64,000 nt of DNA from the NCBI GenBank assembly GCA_947253655.1, contig CAMYAE010000006.1:1-64000 (forward strand). Reading direction: 5' to 3'. Position numbers and translations under genes: made by a program. The notes beneath the pieces are model-generated. The model made no database searches. It worked only from the letters and a program-made list of their open reading frames with translations, and was not told the origin of the DNA. Source of the DNA: an uncultured Bacteroidales bacterium. Its GTDB lineage: Bacteria > Bacteroidota > Bacteroidia > Bacteroidales > UBA932. Of this stretch, positions 34,601 to 42,947 are shown piece by piece; position 1 is the first letter of the stretch, and every line of letters begins with the position of its first letter.

Positions 34601-34722
34601 CTGACACCAGGCAAAGGTGCTCCGGACGCATCGCTAACTGTGCCATGCACCCGATTAGTCTGGGCCTGCATTAATGAACAGGCAGCCGAGAGCAACAAGA
34701 ACAAGATAAAAATCTTTTTCAT
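31633..34722 (-). CDS. SusC/RagA family TonB-dependent transporter (module A)
   Basis: A 1029-residue TonB-linked outer-membrane protein. Signal peptide to about residue 20, a carboxypeptidase D regulatory-like domain (24-100; VHGTVSDASGAPLPGV), the TonB-box region LDEVVVVGYG (101-110), the plug domain with SusC signature YGMRGADGVILVTTKKG at about 211-227, and a 22-strand barrel ending in SFGIDLSF with a terminal Phe. There is no extra N-terminal STN domain, so it is not of the anti-sigma-signalling class. It is the first gene of module A. Confidence 0.97.
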   Translation of the reverse strand: MKKIFILFLLLSAACSLMQAQTNRVHGTVSDASGAPLPGVSVILEGTRTGTTTDLDGKYEISVSKQDGALLFSQIGLIDQKIAIGGRNMINVIMENDTYHLDEVVVVGYGVQKKAHLTGSVAAVNNTEIVKTVSSNVSQALVGKLPGIITKQSSGAPGADNVTMLVRGLSSWKQGGPLTLVDGTERPLSTLDPSDIESISVLKDAASCAVYGMRGADGVILVTTKKGSEGKATVHYRGTMTVQRSTTLPKMMNGTQYMQYYNLARVMDGLTPHFTDEEIAATYNGDPEDGLENTDWTSGIYRPTFMQRHSASVSGGTDRMKYYVSGGYMRQNGIIKGMKNERKNFRANIDAKPGNNWRIAVNVGGSFNDYARPGFYSVDEQGYLSLFKLFLYSYPFVPKTYQGHPTGAWRLSGHNPEYGPQHSGGIKQQNTRIETSGTIEYNFPFIKGLKASMFGSYDWEDADGSALSQGYMTMIYMFNEKKYKYTKVGDFVKGGSFSRTDTKHKQTVLRPSLSYYRAFGKHEVNALFLYEATVKESSTFSAGRRNFAVPGLYELDLADKSTMTNSGSSKKGAWAGYIGRLNYSYAQKYLAELSFRYDGSYLFAKENRWGFFPSAALGWVISEEDFFKSNVSWVNFLKLRFSAGILGSDHVQPWQFRKQYGLGIAAVAFGDKPKSQQTLYNSLSYPFRELTWEKTQIYNFGVDFNAWKGLLGVQLDVFYKYTYDILQGLSSIYPPSLGGHYPNVSNTGAADDRGFELVLTHHNKVGDFQYDINANITFARNRILSRTQPDNTHPWQNILGGQIGDIYGFHALGLYQTQEQLDQAPRPVAEQPRLGYIMYEDIDGDGKITSNDYVRIARSEYPQMMFSLTGSAQYKGVDLSIQFQGGALCDRMLQATWLNTVADSTPFTSPWYGNFDNAPLYLVENSWREDNRNAEYPRLSTLHSNNNANKSDFWKRDGSYLRLKNLTLGYTFPKKWMSKAGIDDLRIFLSGTNLLTLTEFKYLDPESPNAAVGFYPQQRTISFGIDLSF

Positions 34723-34797
34723 GATAAAAATTTTGTAATCAGGATATCATCAACTATAAGATAATTCTTAAATCGATAAAATATTTTCTTATTGCCG

Positions 34798-34805
34798 CAA
34801 AGATA
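34798..34805 (-). promoter_or_regulatory. -7 box (TATCTTTG) of module A
   Basis: Consensus TAnnTTTG on the minus strand, 75 bp upstream of the module A SusC start, giving a leader of roughly 70 nt. The surrounding 268-bp gap (34723-34990) is strongly AT-rich; it also holds an imperfect long-loop hairpin at 34930-34981 but no other feature I can support. Confidence 0.6.
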
Positions 34806-34990
34806 GTAAAATTTTTTATTAATACGTTTTGTGTTATGAAATAATATGAAAATCGCTGTAAAATATAATAAATAATATTCTCAATGTACTGAAACTATTA
34901 TAAAATATAATGCGAATTTTCAAGTTTCTGACCTTCTTGTGTCTAATTGCGATTCTGAGATCGGAGGCACGCAAGAGGGTCCTGTAGGGG

Positions 34991-37204
34991 TTAGTCGCAG
35001 AACATTTTTCGTTTGACCTTTGTGAACTTACGTTCTATTTTGCTTGTGCGAGAAAGGTCCCACAAATTCTCGTTCATAATACGTAGAGACAATACGCTAG
35101 GAATCCATGCCTGGGTCCAGCCGGTCTCGATAGCCCATGCACCCCACCCGGAGTCGGCATTGGAACCCCGGTACTCCCAGTGATCGAAGTCAAATGCACG
35201 GAACCAACCGCCGTCAAGATTGTCATGGTCTTCGCTTTTGATCTGTATACGAACAAGGAACTCCGCCAACTTGTCTTCCATTCTTTTATATTGCAGGTCT
35301 CCAGTTGCCGCATAGGCTTCATGTAGCCCAAGAAACGTGAAGTTGCATGTGTACAACAAGTCTGCTACCTTGTCACCGTTCTCTTGTATCAAAGGGGATT
35401 CCTCTTTTCCATAGGCGGCATTCGATGACGGCGGCACCATGTCTCCCTGTCCCGGTTTTCCTATTTCCTCTTGTATCGCACCGGAAATGTCTTGGCACCG
35501 TTCGATGTCGGTAGCAATCCGTTTTAGCCATTCCCTGTACAACGGCCGGTCATCTACTCTGATTAGCCATGCCAGAGGCAGCAGCATCCTCCCCCTTTCC
35601 TGCTGAATCCCGTTCGTCCATCTCCATTTGTCAGGATAGGCTTTCATCATTGTCTCAATCCCTTTTCGGGTTCTCTCCAACAGGGGTTTCCATTGTGTAT
35701 GACTGTAAAGCCATAAGTATGATGCCCATGTCCATGCTTCATAGTGTGGTTGCAGTCTTATTTCATTTCCTTCCCAATAGTACTTCCAACCGTTTTTAAG
35801 CAATTCCGGATTTTCGAGACGCCAACCCCTGAATCCGTTTGTTCCGGTAGTTCTGAAATTTCCCAGAATATTCATAGCCAAAGACTCATCCCAACGGTCT
35901 GTTCCGAGAATAGCAGATGTCCCGATGCACCCTAATATTGACTTAATATCATTGTCCTGATATAATGCCTGGGCATTTCCCGGAGCCCAGTAAATCAGCC
36001 CGAAATTTGATTTTTCAGAATCCCGTTGAAAGAGACCGGATAATCGGTAAACCCAGTCGAGCAGATTCTTTGCAACGGTTTTGCATTCAGCCGTTCCGTC
36101 TAATTTCCAACGCAGGGCAAATGCAAGAGAACTTTCACCGTTCGAATCACTCCTGAGCCACCAGCGTGTCGGCTGGCTGCCGTCATACCGAACTTTGGAA
36201 ACGATGCCTTCGAGGACACCGAAACGTCCGTTACCTGATTTCGATTGTGGTCTTTCGCAAGCGGAATCCACTACCGGCACTGTAGTGTGCATATTGCCCT
36301 TATCCAGATGCCACAGCCTTTTATAAGCGTTCCACCCGTCTTTGTTCAGTAGCATGCCTGCATTGAAGTACCAGTCGATCCCCCTTTGGACGGCTATCAA
36401 TTCGGCTTCTTCCGGCAATTCGGCTGAGTTTGAATAAGAGGGGCGGACTGTCGGAATCCAATCAAGTTCTTCTTTAGAGAACTTACGATCTGTCGCCCAT
36501 TTCAAAATATGGCACAGAATCGAACTGACCGCTTTTTTAGGGGCATATCTTCCTTGAATGAAGTTGCTGAGCTTCGTTGTTGAAATCATCACGTCAGGAG
36601 ACAGCTCGAAGAGGATAGGGAACTGCTCTTCCTTCTCATCAAGCCCGAAGCAAGCCCGATCGAAGCCTGCAACCTGTGCGATTGCAAGCAGCGATGTCTG
36701 TGCATCAAGTGTTACGAAGTGGCAGCCATGCACTTCCACTATGTCATACTCGCGCAAATCGGGAATATTATCGGAAGTTGCGATTATGCGTTTCAATCCG
36801 GCCTCATGAGCTGTCATATTTCCGTATCCCGTAACATAAGAAGGGTATTCTATGTAGAGTTTCAGCTTTTTGTCCTTGGCTTTTCTGAAAAGTTTCTCAT
36901 CGAAGGGCGTAAGGCTTTGAGGATAGCCGTCGGCAAGCACCAAGACCCCTGAACCCGATTCTGCGTGTGATATGGCTTCGGAGGGCGAGTCGAAACGTAG
37001 GCATGGGACATCATTGCTACGCAAAGTTCGGAACAGATCGTTGTTATGGGAGCATGATAGCACCAATGACGAAGAGTCAGCAGCGGCAGCTTGCATACAA
37101 TGCATAACCATTAAAAGAATAAAAGCCGAGAGTGAGCTGCCAATACGCTTAATCGAAGCATTTAAGCCCTTGGCTCCTGATGGGTGGATGTCTTTTCGTT
37201 CCAT
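34991..37204 (-). CDS. Secreted two-domain protein, unclassified, alpha/alpha-toroid-like
   Basis: No named family recognised. I chose the ATG at 37204 because it keeps a plausible signal segment (SSLSAFILLMVMHCMQAAAA) near the N-terminus; ATGs at 37294 and 37270 add up to 30 residues. The first about 200 mature residues resemble a Rossmann-like or glutamine-amidotransferase-like domain (GVLVLADGYPQSLTPFDEKL, LKLYIEYPSYVTGYG). The rest is helical, with repeating WTW/WxxY aromatic patterns typical of six-hairpin glycosidase or lyase toroids, ending in LDGGWFRAFDF and DSGWGAWAIETGWTQAW (about 663-699). A carbohydrate enzyme is likely, the reaction unknown. It has its own -7 box and lies between modules A and B. 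Confidence 0.7.
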   Translation of the reverse strand: MERKDIHPSGAKGLNASIKRIGSSLSAFILLMVMHCMQAAAADSSSLVLSCSHNNDLFRTLRSNDVPCLRFDSPSEAISHAESGSGVLVLADGYPQSLTPFDEKLFRKAKDKKLKLYIEYPSYVTGYGNMTAHEAGLKRIIATSDNIPDLREYDIVEVHGCHFVTLDAQTSLLAIAQVAGFDRACFGLDEKEEQFPILFELSPDVMISTTKLSNFIQGRYAPKKAVSSILCHILKWATDRKFSKEELDWIPTVRPSYSNSAELPEEAELIAVQRGIDWYFNAGMLLNKDGWNAYKRLWHLDKGNMHTTVPVVDSACERPQSKSGNGRFGVLEGIVSKVRYDGSQPTRWWLRSDSNGESSLAFALRWKLDGTAECKTVAKNLLDWVYRLSGLFQRDSEKSNFGLIYWAPGNAQALYQDNDIKSILGCIGTSAILGTDRWDESLAMNILGNFRTTGTNGFRGWRLENPELLKNGWKYYWEGNEIRLQPHYEAWTWASYLWLYSHTQWKPLLERTRKGIETMMKAYPDKWRWTNGIQQERGRMLLPLAWLIRVDDRPLYREWLKRIATDIERCQDISGAIQEEIGKPGQGDMVPPSSNAAYGKEESPLIQENGDKVADLLYTCNFTFLGLHEAYAATGDLQYKRMEDKLAEFLVRIQIKSEDHDNLDGGWFRAFDFDHWEYRGSNADSGWGAWAIETGWTQAWIPSVLSLRIMNENLWDLSRTSKIERKFTKVKRKMFCD

Positions 37205-37358
37205 CCCGAAATTTAATAGGGGAAAAATCATAATATGTTTAAAAGTTTTGCAATTACTGAAAAAATTCATGTCATGAATGTAAATGGCTTTCATAAGTGG
37301 ACAAAATCTTTATTTAAATCTGAGCCCACCCTAACAACCGGTCTTCGACCATAATAAA

Positions 37359-37366
37359 CAAAGTTA
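37359..37366 (-). promoter_or_regulatory. -7 box (TAACTTTG) for the toroid-like protein gene
   Basis: TAnnTTTG match on the minus strand, 64 bp before the longest possible start (37294) and 154 bp before the preferred one. Confidence 0.45.
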
Positions 37367-37429
37367 CTTAAATATTGTTGAGCGGAGTTAAAAATATTTA
37401 ACAAAATATTTAATTAACGTGAAAATAAT

Positions 37430-37437
37430 TATATTTG
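37430..37437 (+). promoter_or_regulatory. -7 box (TATATTTG) of module B
   Basis: TAnnTTTG match 37 bp before the module B SusC ATG. A 16-bp near-palindrome GTTAAAAATATTTAAC (37387-37402) lies about 28 bp upstream and could be an activator site. Confidence 0.55.
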
Positions 37438-37474
37438 AAAAAACTGATTTTGAAAATACTTATTCAATTATATT

Positions 37475-40400
37475 ATGAACTTAAACTATCTCACAACAAA
37501 GCCCAAAATGTCGTCTTTGATTGTGATTTTCATGTCCCTATTGATCGCAATCATACAGCCGGGGCTAAACGCACAGGACAAGTCGGCTAAAAGTTATAGC
37601 GACAGATCTAAAATCACAGTTTCCGGGCGAATTATCGACGAGTCTTCGGAGCCGCTTGCAGGAGCAAGCGTACTTGTAAAGGGTACGTCTACCGGAGTTT
37701 CTACCGATATAGACGGTACGTTTACAATCAGGTTTACAAGAGGAAAGGATAATAAAGACAATGTCCTTATATTCTCTTTCATCGGTATGCAGTCCCAGGA
37801 AATTATCGTAAACAGTTCTACGAGGCTGGAAATAAAATTGAAAGAAGATTCTCATCTGGATGCAGTAGTGGTGAACGGCTTTTATTCACAGCCAAAAGAA
37901 ACGTTTACCGGCTCTGCAACCACAATTACGGGAGAAGAGATAGTGAAAGTTTCCCCTACGAATCTTATTTCAGGTCTTGCGGCCCTTACTCCGGGAATGG
38001 TGGTGGTTGAAAATAATGCTGCCGGTTCAAACCCCAATGCAATTCCTTCTTTGTTGATACGAGGTGCAAATACATTGATTACCAATGAGAGCGAAGAAGG
38101 AGTAAACAACCCTCTGATTATGCTTGACGGAGTTGAAATATCAATGGCCGAACTCTATGATCTGGACATATTTGACATAGAGAGAGTCGATGTGTTGAAA
38201 GACGCTTCCGCGACCATTCTGTATGGTGAGAAAGGGGCAAACGGGGTGATAGTCATTGAGCGTAAAAGGTCTGATCAAGGTAAGATACGACTTAATTATA
38301 ATTTTGTACCGCGGTTCAGTATCCCTGACCTGTCCTCATTCAATCTGACTAATCCGGAGCAAAAGCTTGAACTTGAACGCCTTGCAGGTCTTTATGATAA
38401 AGCGGACGGTTCAATGGATGAAGCATACGACTATAAACTTCAAAAAATCAGGGCCGGGGTCGGTACCAAATGGCTTTATGCTCCGTTACGTATACCATTC
38501 AGCCATAATCATTCTCTTTCGCTTTCTTCCCGTACCGATGTACTCGATCTCCGTGCAAGCATAAATCTTAATGACAATTACGGAGTTATGAAAGGGGACA
38601 ACAGAAGAAACGTCGGTGTGAATTTCAACATTACTTATCATCTCAGGGATAAACTTACGTTGTCATATAAGAGCGGTTTCTCTATGAATACGGGATTGGA
38701 TTCGCCTTACGGTTCTTATGCCCAATATTCCAAGATGAACCCTTATGAGACAATAAGAGACGAGGAGGGGAAATATATTAAAAACTATTATTTCAATACG
38801 TTTAACAAGTCTTCGATAAGTGATGTGAATCCATTATATGATGCAACGCTATCGAGTTTTTCAAAATCCAAGTCTATATCTTACACTAATTCTCTATCCG
38901 GAAGGTGGAATATTTCCAAATCTTTCTATATCACCGGACAGGGAAACATCGGATTGAATTTCGGCTCATCCGACAAGTATGTTTCTCCTATGTCAGCAAA
39001 AGAATTGCAGACAAGGGATATAAAGCAGCGTGGGTCATATAACTTTTCCAATAATTCCGGATTTAGGACAGACGGCAAGGTCGTGATAAATTACGGTCGC
39101 TCTTTGGATGCAAAGGGGTCAATGTTCCGTATCAGCGGTGGTGCAAATATCCAATATTCCAGGAAGCAGTCTTCTTCTGCTTCTGCAAGGGGCTTTCTCA
39201 AAGACGATTTGTCGGACCTCTCTTTTTCAATTGCATATTCAGGAAACAAGCCATCCGGCACAGACAGGATTGCCACGCAGGTAGGCTTATTCCTGAATGG
39301 GAATTTCAGTCTCTGGAACAGATACTTTTTCGATGCATCATATCGGGCTTCCGGCTCTTCCCGTTTTGGCTCTAACAATAGTTTTGCTCCTTTCTGGGCA
39401 TTGGGTGCCGGTTGGAACATTCACAGGGAGGGGTTCGCAAAAGAATGGAAATGGCTTAATACTTTGGTGCTCAGATATTCTGCCGGTTATACAGGCAGTG
39501 TGTCATTTGATTATTATCAGGCAAAGACAGTGTATCAATATGACGCGAAATATGAGTATTATTCAGGAATCGGAGCTATACCGAAGCAAATGGGAAATCC
39601 CGATTTGAGGTGGCAGAGAACTTTAAATAATAATTTCGGGCTTACCGGAGCTTTTTGGAAAAATCGTATAAACGTTTCATTTGATTTCTATTCCAATACT
39701 ACTTATGATATGTTAATGGCAATAGATCTTCCACCGTCAGTCGGTTCAAAATCGATGAAAGTGAATTTCGGTCAGATAAACAACAAAGGATTGGATTTCT
39801 CAATATCAGCCCGGATAATACAGAACAAGGATTTTTATTGGAGCGTTACAATGACCGGAGGACATGTTATTGATAAAATCCGTAATATATCTTCGTCATT
39901 GAAAAATACGGAAATAAATGATTTGTATGATAGTGCCAAACCGAAGATTCTATTTCAGGAGGGGAGATCGCAATATGATATCTATGCGATGAGATCTGCC
40001 GGTATCGATCCTGCCACAGGCCGGGAAATCTTTATTAAACGCAATGGAGACTATACTTACTCATATATCCCTGATGAACGTGTTGCCGTAGGCAATACCA
40101 ACCCGATATTGAACGGAGCGGTGATGAACACGTTCCGGTGGAAGGGCTTTTCATTCAATATCTCAACCACATACACTTTTGGCGGGGATTATTATAATAC
40201 GACTCTTCAAAACAAGGTGGAGAATATAGACCCTTATCATAATGTAGATGTAAGGGCTTTTACCGACAGGTGGAAGAGGCCGGGGGATCTTTCAAGGTAC
40301 CTCAGTATAGCCGATAACGAATATCCTCATTATACCCAAAGATTTGTGGAAAGACGTAATGAAATCTACATATCGAGTCTACAATTTGTGTACGATTTTG

Positions 40401-40552
40401 CTCCTAAGGCAATATCTCGTTTGGGGTTGCGTAAGTTGGCTGTCGGAATTGGCTTGACGGATATCGGGTATATTTCTACTGTGAAATTTGAGAGAGGAAC
40501 CTCTTACCCATATTGCAGAGGAATTAATCTTATTTTCCGTCCAACATTCTAA
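37475..40552 (+). CDS. SusC/RagA family TonB-dependent transporter (module B)
   Basis: A 1025-residue TonB-linked transporter. Signal peptide about residues 12-33 (an internal ATG at 37508 would give a more usual signal), a carboxypeptidase D regulatory-like domain (46-125; VSGRIIDESSEPLAGASV), TonB-box region LDAVVVNGFYS, plug with ILYGEKGANGVIVIERK, and a long barrel ending in LIFRPTF. The signature and the N-terminal LDAVVVNGF differ from the other two SusCs in this window, so the three are not recent duplicates. First gene of a six-gene rightward operon with a metalloprotease. Confidence 0.96.
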   Translation: MNLNYLTTKPKMSSLIVIFMSLLIAIIQPGLNAQDKSAKSYSDRSKITVSGRIIDESSEPLAGASVLVKGTSTGVSTDIDGTFTIRFTRGKDNKDNVLIFSFIGMQSQEIIVNSSTRLEIKLKEDSHLDAVVVNGFYSQPKETFTGSATTITGEEIVKVSPTNLISGLAALTPGMVVVENNAAGSNPNAIPSLLIRGANTLITNESEEGVNNPLIMLDGVEISMAELYDLDIFDIERVDVLKDASATILYGEKGANGVIVIERKRSDQGKIRLNYNFVPRFSIPDLSSFNLTNPEQKLELERLAGLYDKADGSMDEAYDYKLQKIRAGVGTKWLYAPLRIPFSHNHSLSLSSRTDVLDLRASINLNDNYGVMKGDNRRNVGVNFNITYHLRDKLTLSYKSGFSMNTGLDSPYGSYAQYSKMNPYETIRDEEGKYIKNYYFNTFNKSSISDVNPLYDATLSSFSKSKSISYTNSLSGRWNISKSFYITGQGNIGLNFGSSDKYVSPMSAKELQTRDIKQRGSYNFSNNSGFRTDGKVVINYGRSLDAKGSMFRISGGANIQYSRKQSSSASARGFLKDDLSDLSFSIAYSGNKPSGTDRIATQVGLFLNGNFSLWNRYFFDASYRASGSSRFGSNNSFAPFWALGAGWNIHREGFAKEWKWLNTLVLRYSAGYTGSVSFDYYQAKTVYQYDAKYEYYSGIGAIPKQMGNPDLRWQRTLNNNFGLTGAFWKNRINVSFDFYSNTTYDMLMAIDLPPSVGSKSMKVNFGQINNKGLDFSISARIIQNKDFYWSVTMTGGHVIDKIRNISSSLKNTEINDLYDSAKPKILFQEGRSQYDIYAMRSAGIDPATGREIFIKRNGDYTYSYIPDERVAVGNTNPILNGAVMNTFRWKGFSFNISTTYTFGGDYYNTTLQNKVENIDPYHNVDVRAFTDRWKRPGDLSRYLSIADNEYPHYTQRFVERRNEIYISSLQFVYDFAPKAISRLGLRKLAVGIGLTDIGYISTVKFERGTSYPYCRGINLIFRPTF

Positions 40553-40564
40553 AATAGGAATATT

Positions 40565-41998
40565 ATGAGAAAATTATATATTTTGTTATCCGTAGTCATT
40601 GTATTGACAGGCTGCAAAGGCTTTTTGGATGTTAATCCAAAAGGGGAAGTGTTTGATAATGATATGTTTGCTTCTTCCGAAAAGTATGAAGACGCCCTGT
40701 ATGGGGTGTATAGTGAAATAGCAGGGGAGGAGTGGCTGTACGGAGGTTATCTTCAATGGGCTCCGGAAGTGATGTGCGGCAATGTTACAAATGTTTCAGA
40801 CTATAAGTTGGGAAATCTGGCTATGGCAGATTGGGATAGCCAGGGTCCCGGAGATATTAGAGAAAATATATGGTATGAGACTTACAGAGCAATCAGCAAT
40901 GTCAATAATATAATAACTCATGCACAAAGTGCAAAGGCGGGAAGCATTAAAAATCTGGATTTTTATAAAGGCGAAGCCTTGGCGATACGGGCTCTGCTTC
41001 ATTTTGAGCTGCTGCGACTTTTCGGGGCCCCTTATTGGGCGGATGACAGATTAAAAGAGCAGGCAATTCCTTATTGCGAAAATTATACTTTTAAAATCAA
41101 CCCTTTTTTAAGCTATAATGAAGTTTGTTCCAAAATATTGAATGACTTTTTAGCCGCTGAAAAATTATTGGCTGATGATGTTACTTACGTAGAAAAAGAA
41201 AGGAACAATGTCTCTGTTGACTTTTTCCACACAAGGGTAATACATCTTAATCTATATGCAGTCCAAGCACTTATTGCAAGGCTCTATTGGACGATTGGAG
41301 ATTTGGAAAAAGCCGCTGACTATGCGGATAAAGTTATAAAAAGCGGCAAATTCTCTTTTCGCCCTCAAAGTGCTTTCGTTCAGCCGGACAACGGTACCGT
41401 TGATATGAACGAGACGATTTTGGCCTTATATTCCAAACAGTTCCAACTAAGAAATGCAAATAAATACGGATTGATCGCCGGGAAAAGTAACTTCTTCGAG
41501 CTTGCTTCCGACAGAAAAGCAATTTATATGCAGGACTCAGGCACAGGAACGGATTATCGTCTTGCAGCATGGTTTGATGATAATGATGACAAGTTGATAA
41601 AACTTGTAAATAAGGTGTATTTTTCCGGAGCGGAAGCCAATTATTCCGGACGGTCGATATTGGGATATAATATAATAAGGTTGCCGGAAATGTATTTTAT
41701 AATGGCAGAATATTATATAGACAAGGATCCCTCTAAGGCCAAAACATATTTTGACGATGTAATAAAAAGCAGAGGGCTTGAAGCTCTTGCCGATTCCGGA
41801 CAGGAACTCACTTACGAGAGGTTGTTCCGGGAAAGAAGAAAAGAGTTTTATGGTGAAGGCTTCACTTGGCATGAAATGAAAAAGAAAGGTGCAGATATTA
41901 TAACTGCCACAGGCTCAGTGCTAAATGGTAAAATGGCCTCAACCTATACGCTTCCGATACCTAAGGGCGAATTGGAAGGAAGAAATAAACTGAATTAA
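40565..41998 (+). CDS. SusD/RagB family lipoprotein (module B)
   Basis: Short SusD-type protein of 477 residues. Lipobox VLTGC (Cys17) followed by KGFLDVNPKGEVFD. SusD helices: EALAIRALLHFELLRLFGAPYW and LYAVQALIARLYWTIGDLEKA. C-terminal block RLPEMYFIMAEYYID and LFRERRKEFYGEGFTWHEMKKKG. It lies 12 bp after SusC. The small size and the RagB-like C-terminus fit the class often found with peptide-transporting SusC partners, but this is only suggestive. Confidence 0.94.
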   Translation: MRKLYILLSVVIVLTGCKGFLDVNPKGEVFDNDMFASSEKYEDALYGVYSEIAGEEWLYGGYLQWAPEVMCGNVTNVSDYKLGNLAMADWDSQGPGDIRENIWYETYRAISNVNNIITHAQSAKAGSIKNLDFYKGEALAIRALLHFELLRLFGAPYWADDRLKEQAIPYCENYTFKINPFLSYNEVCSKILNDFLAAEKLLADDVTYVEKERNNVSVDFFHTRVIHLNLYAVQALIARLYWTIGDLEKAADYADKVIKSGKFSFRPQSAFVQPDNGTVDMNETILALYSKQFQLRNANKYGLIAGKSNFFELASDRKAIYMQDSGTGTDYRLAAWFDDNDDKLIKLVNKVYFSGAEANYSGRSILGYNIIRLPEMYFIMAEYYIDKDPSKAKTYFDDVIKSRGLEALADSGQELTYERLFRERRKEFYGEGFTWHEMKKKGADIITATGSVLNGKMASTYTLPIPKGELEGRNKLN

Positions 41999-42009
41999 AA
42001 ACCGAGGAT

Positions 42010-42936
42010 ATGAAAAAGTATATATTTCTGATAATTATTGCCCTTGCGGCCACTTCCGCCTGCAAAGGAACTTGGTTGATGTATGATACAAGTCAGAAAG
42101 ATCACATTACGTTTAAGGAAGAATTACAAGTGCATACGGCGTCTTTTGCAATGATACATGAGGACGAAATACAAATAAAAGCCACCTTATACCTTATGGG
42201 GCAGCTTTCGGATAAAGACAGAAGGTTTGCTCTTGAAGCCGTGCCTTGTTTAGAAGGAGACAGCATAAATATTGCCGGTACCAAATATCAGGTCGTAGAG
42301 GCAAGGCCGAATATAGATTATACACTTGGAGATATGGTTTTTCCGGCGGGAGAGACAACTGCGACATTAAACATCACCTTGCACCGCCAGCCTGAGATGC
42401 TCGGAGACAAATACGTGCGAGTTGGTCTTAAATTGGTTGAAAATGAGGATTTTACGCCTGTGCCTCCTGATAGCAGCAAAACGAGGGAGATACTGTCTCC
42501 TTACTTGTACATATATGTTACGGACGGAGAGCCGGCCTGTCCTTTCTGGTGGCGTGACGGGAAAAACAAGCCCGGATGGCACTACGACTTAGGAAACTAC
42601 TATCCGGCAAAATTCCGTAAATTACTGGATTTTATGCACTCCACAGAAACGTCATCACCGGTATTTTATGAATATTGTGTTGAACACTACGGTTATTACC
42701 TGGATGCAAAGCCGGATAAGGCGAAGAATAACAATATGAAAGTTTTTTGGCGACAGACTTATGCATCTGCCTGGGCAAAATACGTTTTCATACCCCTGTA
42801 CAATTATTATAAACAGTATTATGCCGAGCACCCGGATGATCCGAATATTGAGCCTATGGGTACGGAATTGGTCAACCAAAAAGCACAGACAGGGTGGGCA
42901 GACCCTCTTTCAGGCAAATATGGTTTCTTTAATTAA
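42010..42936 (+). CDS. DUF4843 family lipoprotein
   Basis: A 308-residue lipoprotein (lipobox AATSAC, Cys18). The N-terminal 170 residues are a beta-rich region as in DUF4843, with TYDTSQKD-like start (here LMYDTSQKDHITF), FALEAVPCLEGDS and NITLHRQPEMLGDKYVRVGLKL. The C-terminal 120 residues hold aromatic-rich helices (FWWRDGKNKPGWHYDLGNYYPAKF). The family is encoded next to SusD genes and is taken to be a surface-exposed accessory lipoprotein; its ligand is not known. 11 bp after susD. Confidence 0.85.
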   Translation: MKKYIFLIIIALAATSACKGTWLMYDTSQKDHITFKEELQVHTASFAMIHEDEIQIKATLYLMGQLSDKDRRFALEAVPCLEGDSINIAGTKYQVVEARPNIDYTLGDMVFPAGETTATLNITLHRQPEMLGDKYVRVGLKLVENEDFTPVPPDSSKTREILSPYLYIYVTDGEPACPFWWRDGKNKPGWHYDLGNYYPAKFRKLLDFMHSTETSSPVFYEYCVEHYGYYLDAKPDKAKNNNMKVFWRQTYASAWAKYVFIPLYNYYKQYYAEHPDDPNIEPMGTELVNQKAQTGWADPLSGKYGFFN

Positions 42937-42947
42937 ATTATATTTAA

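Noticed and set aside
34930..34981. Imperfect inverted repeat between the toroid-like gene and the module A SusC
   Set aside because: Several mismatches, a 24-nt loop and no T run; too weak to call a terminator.
34723..37474. Further invertible promoters upstream of the SusC genes
   Set aside because: No long inverted repeat pair like that at 18.2-18.4 kb was found around the module A or B promoters.
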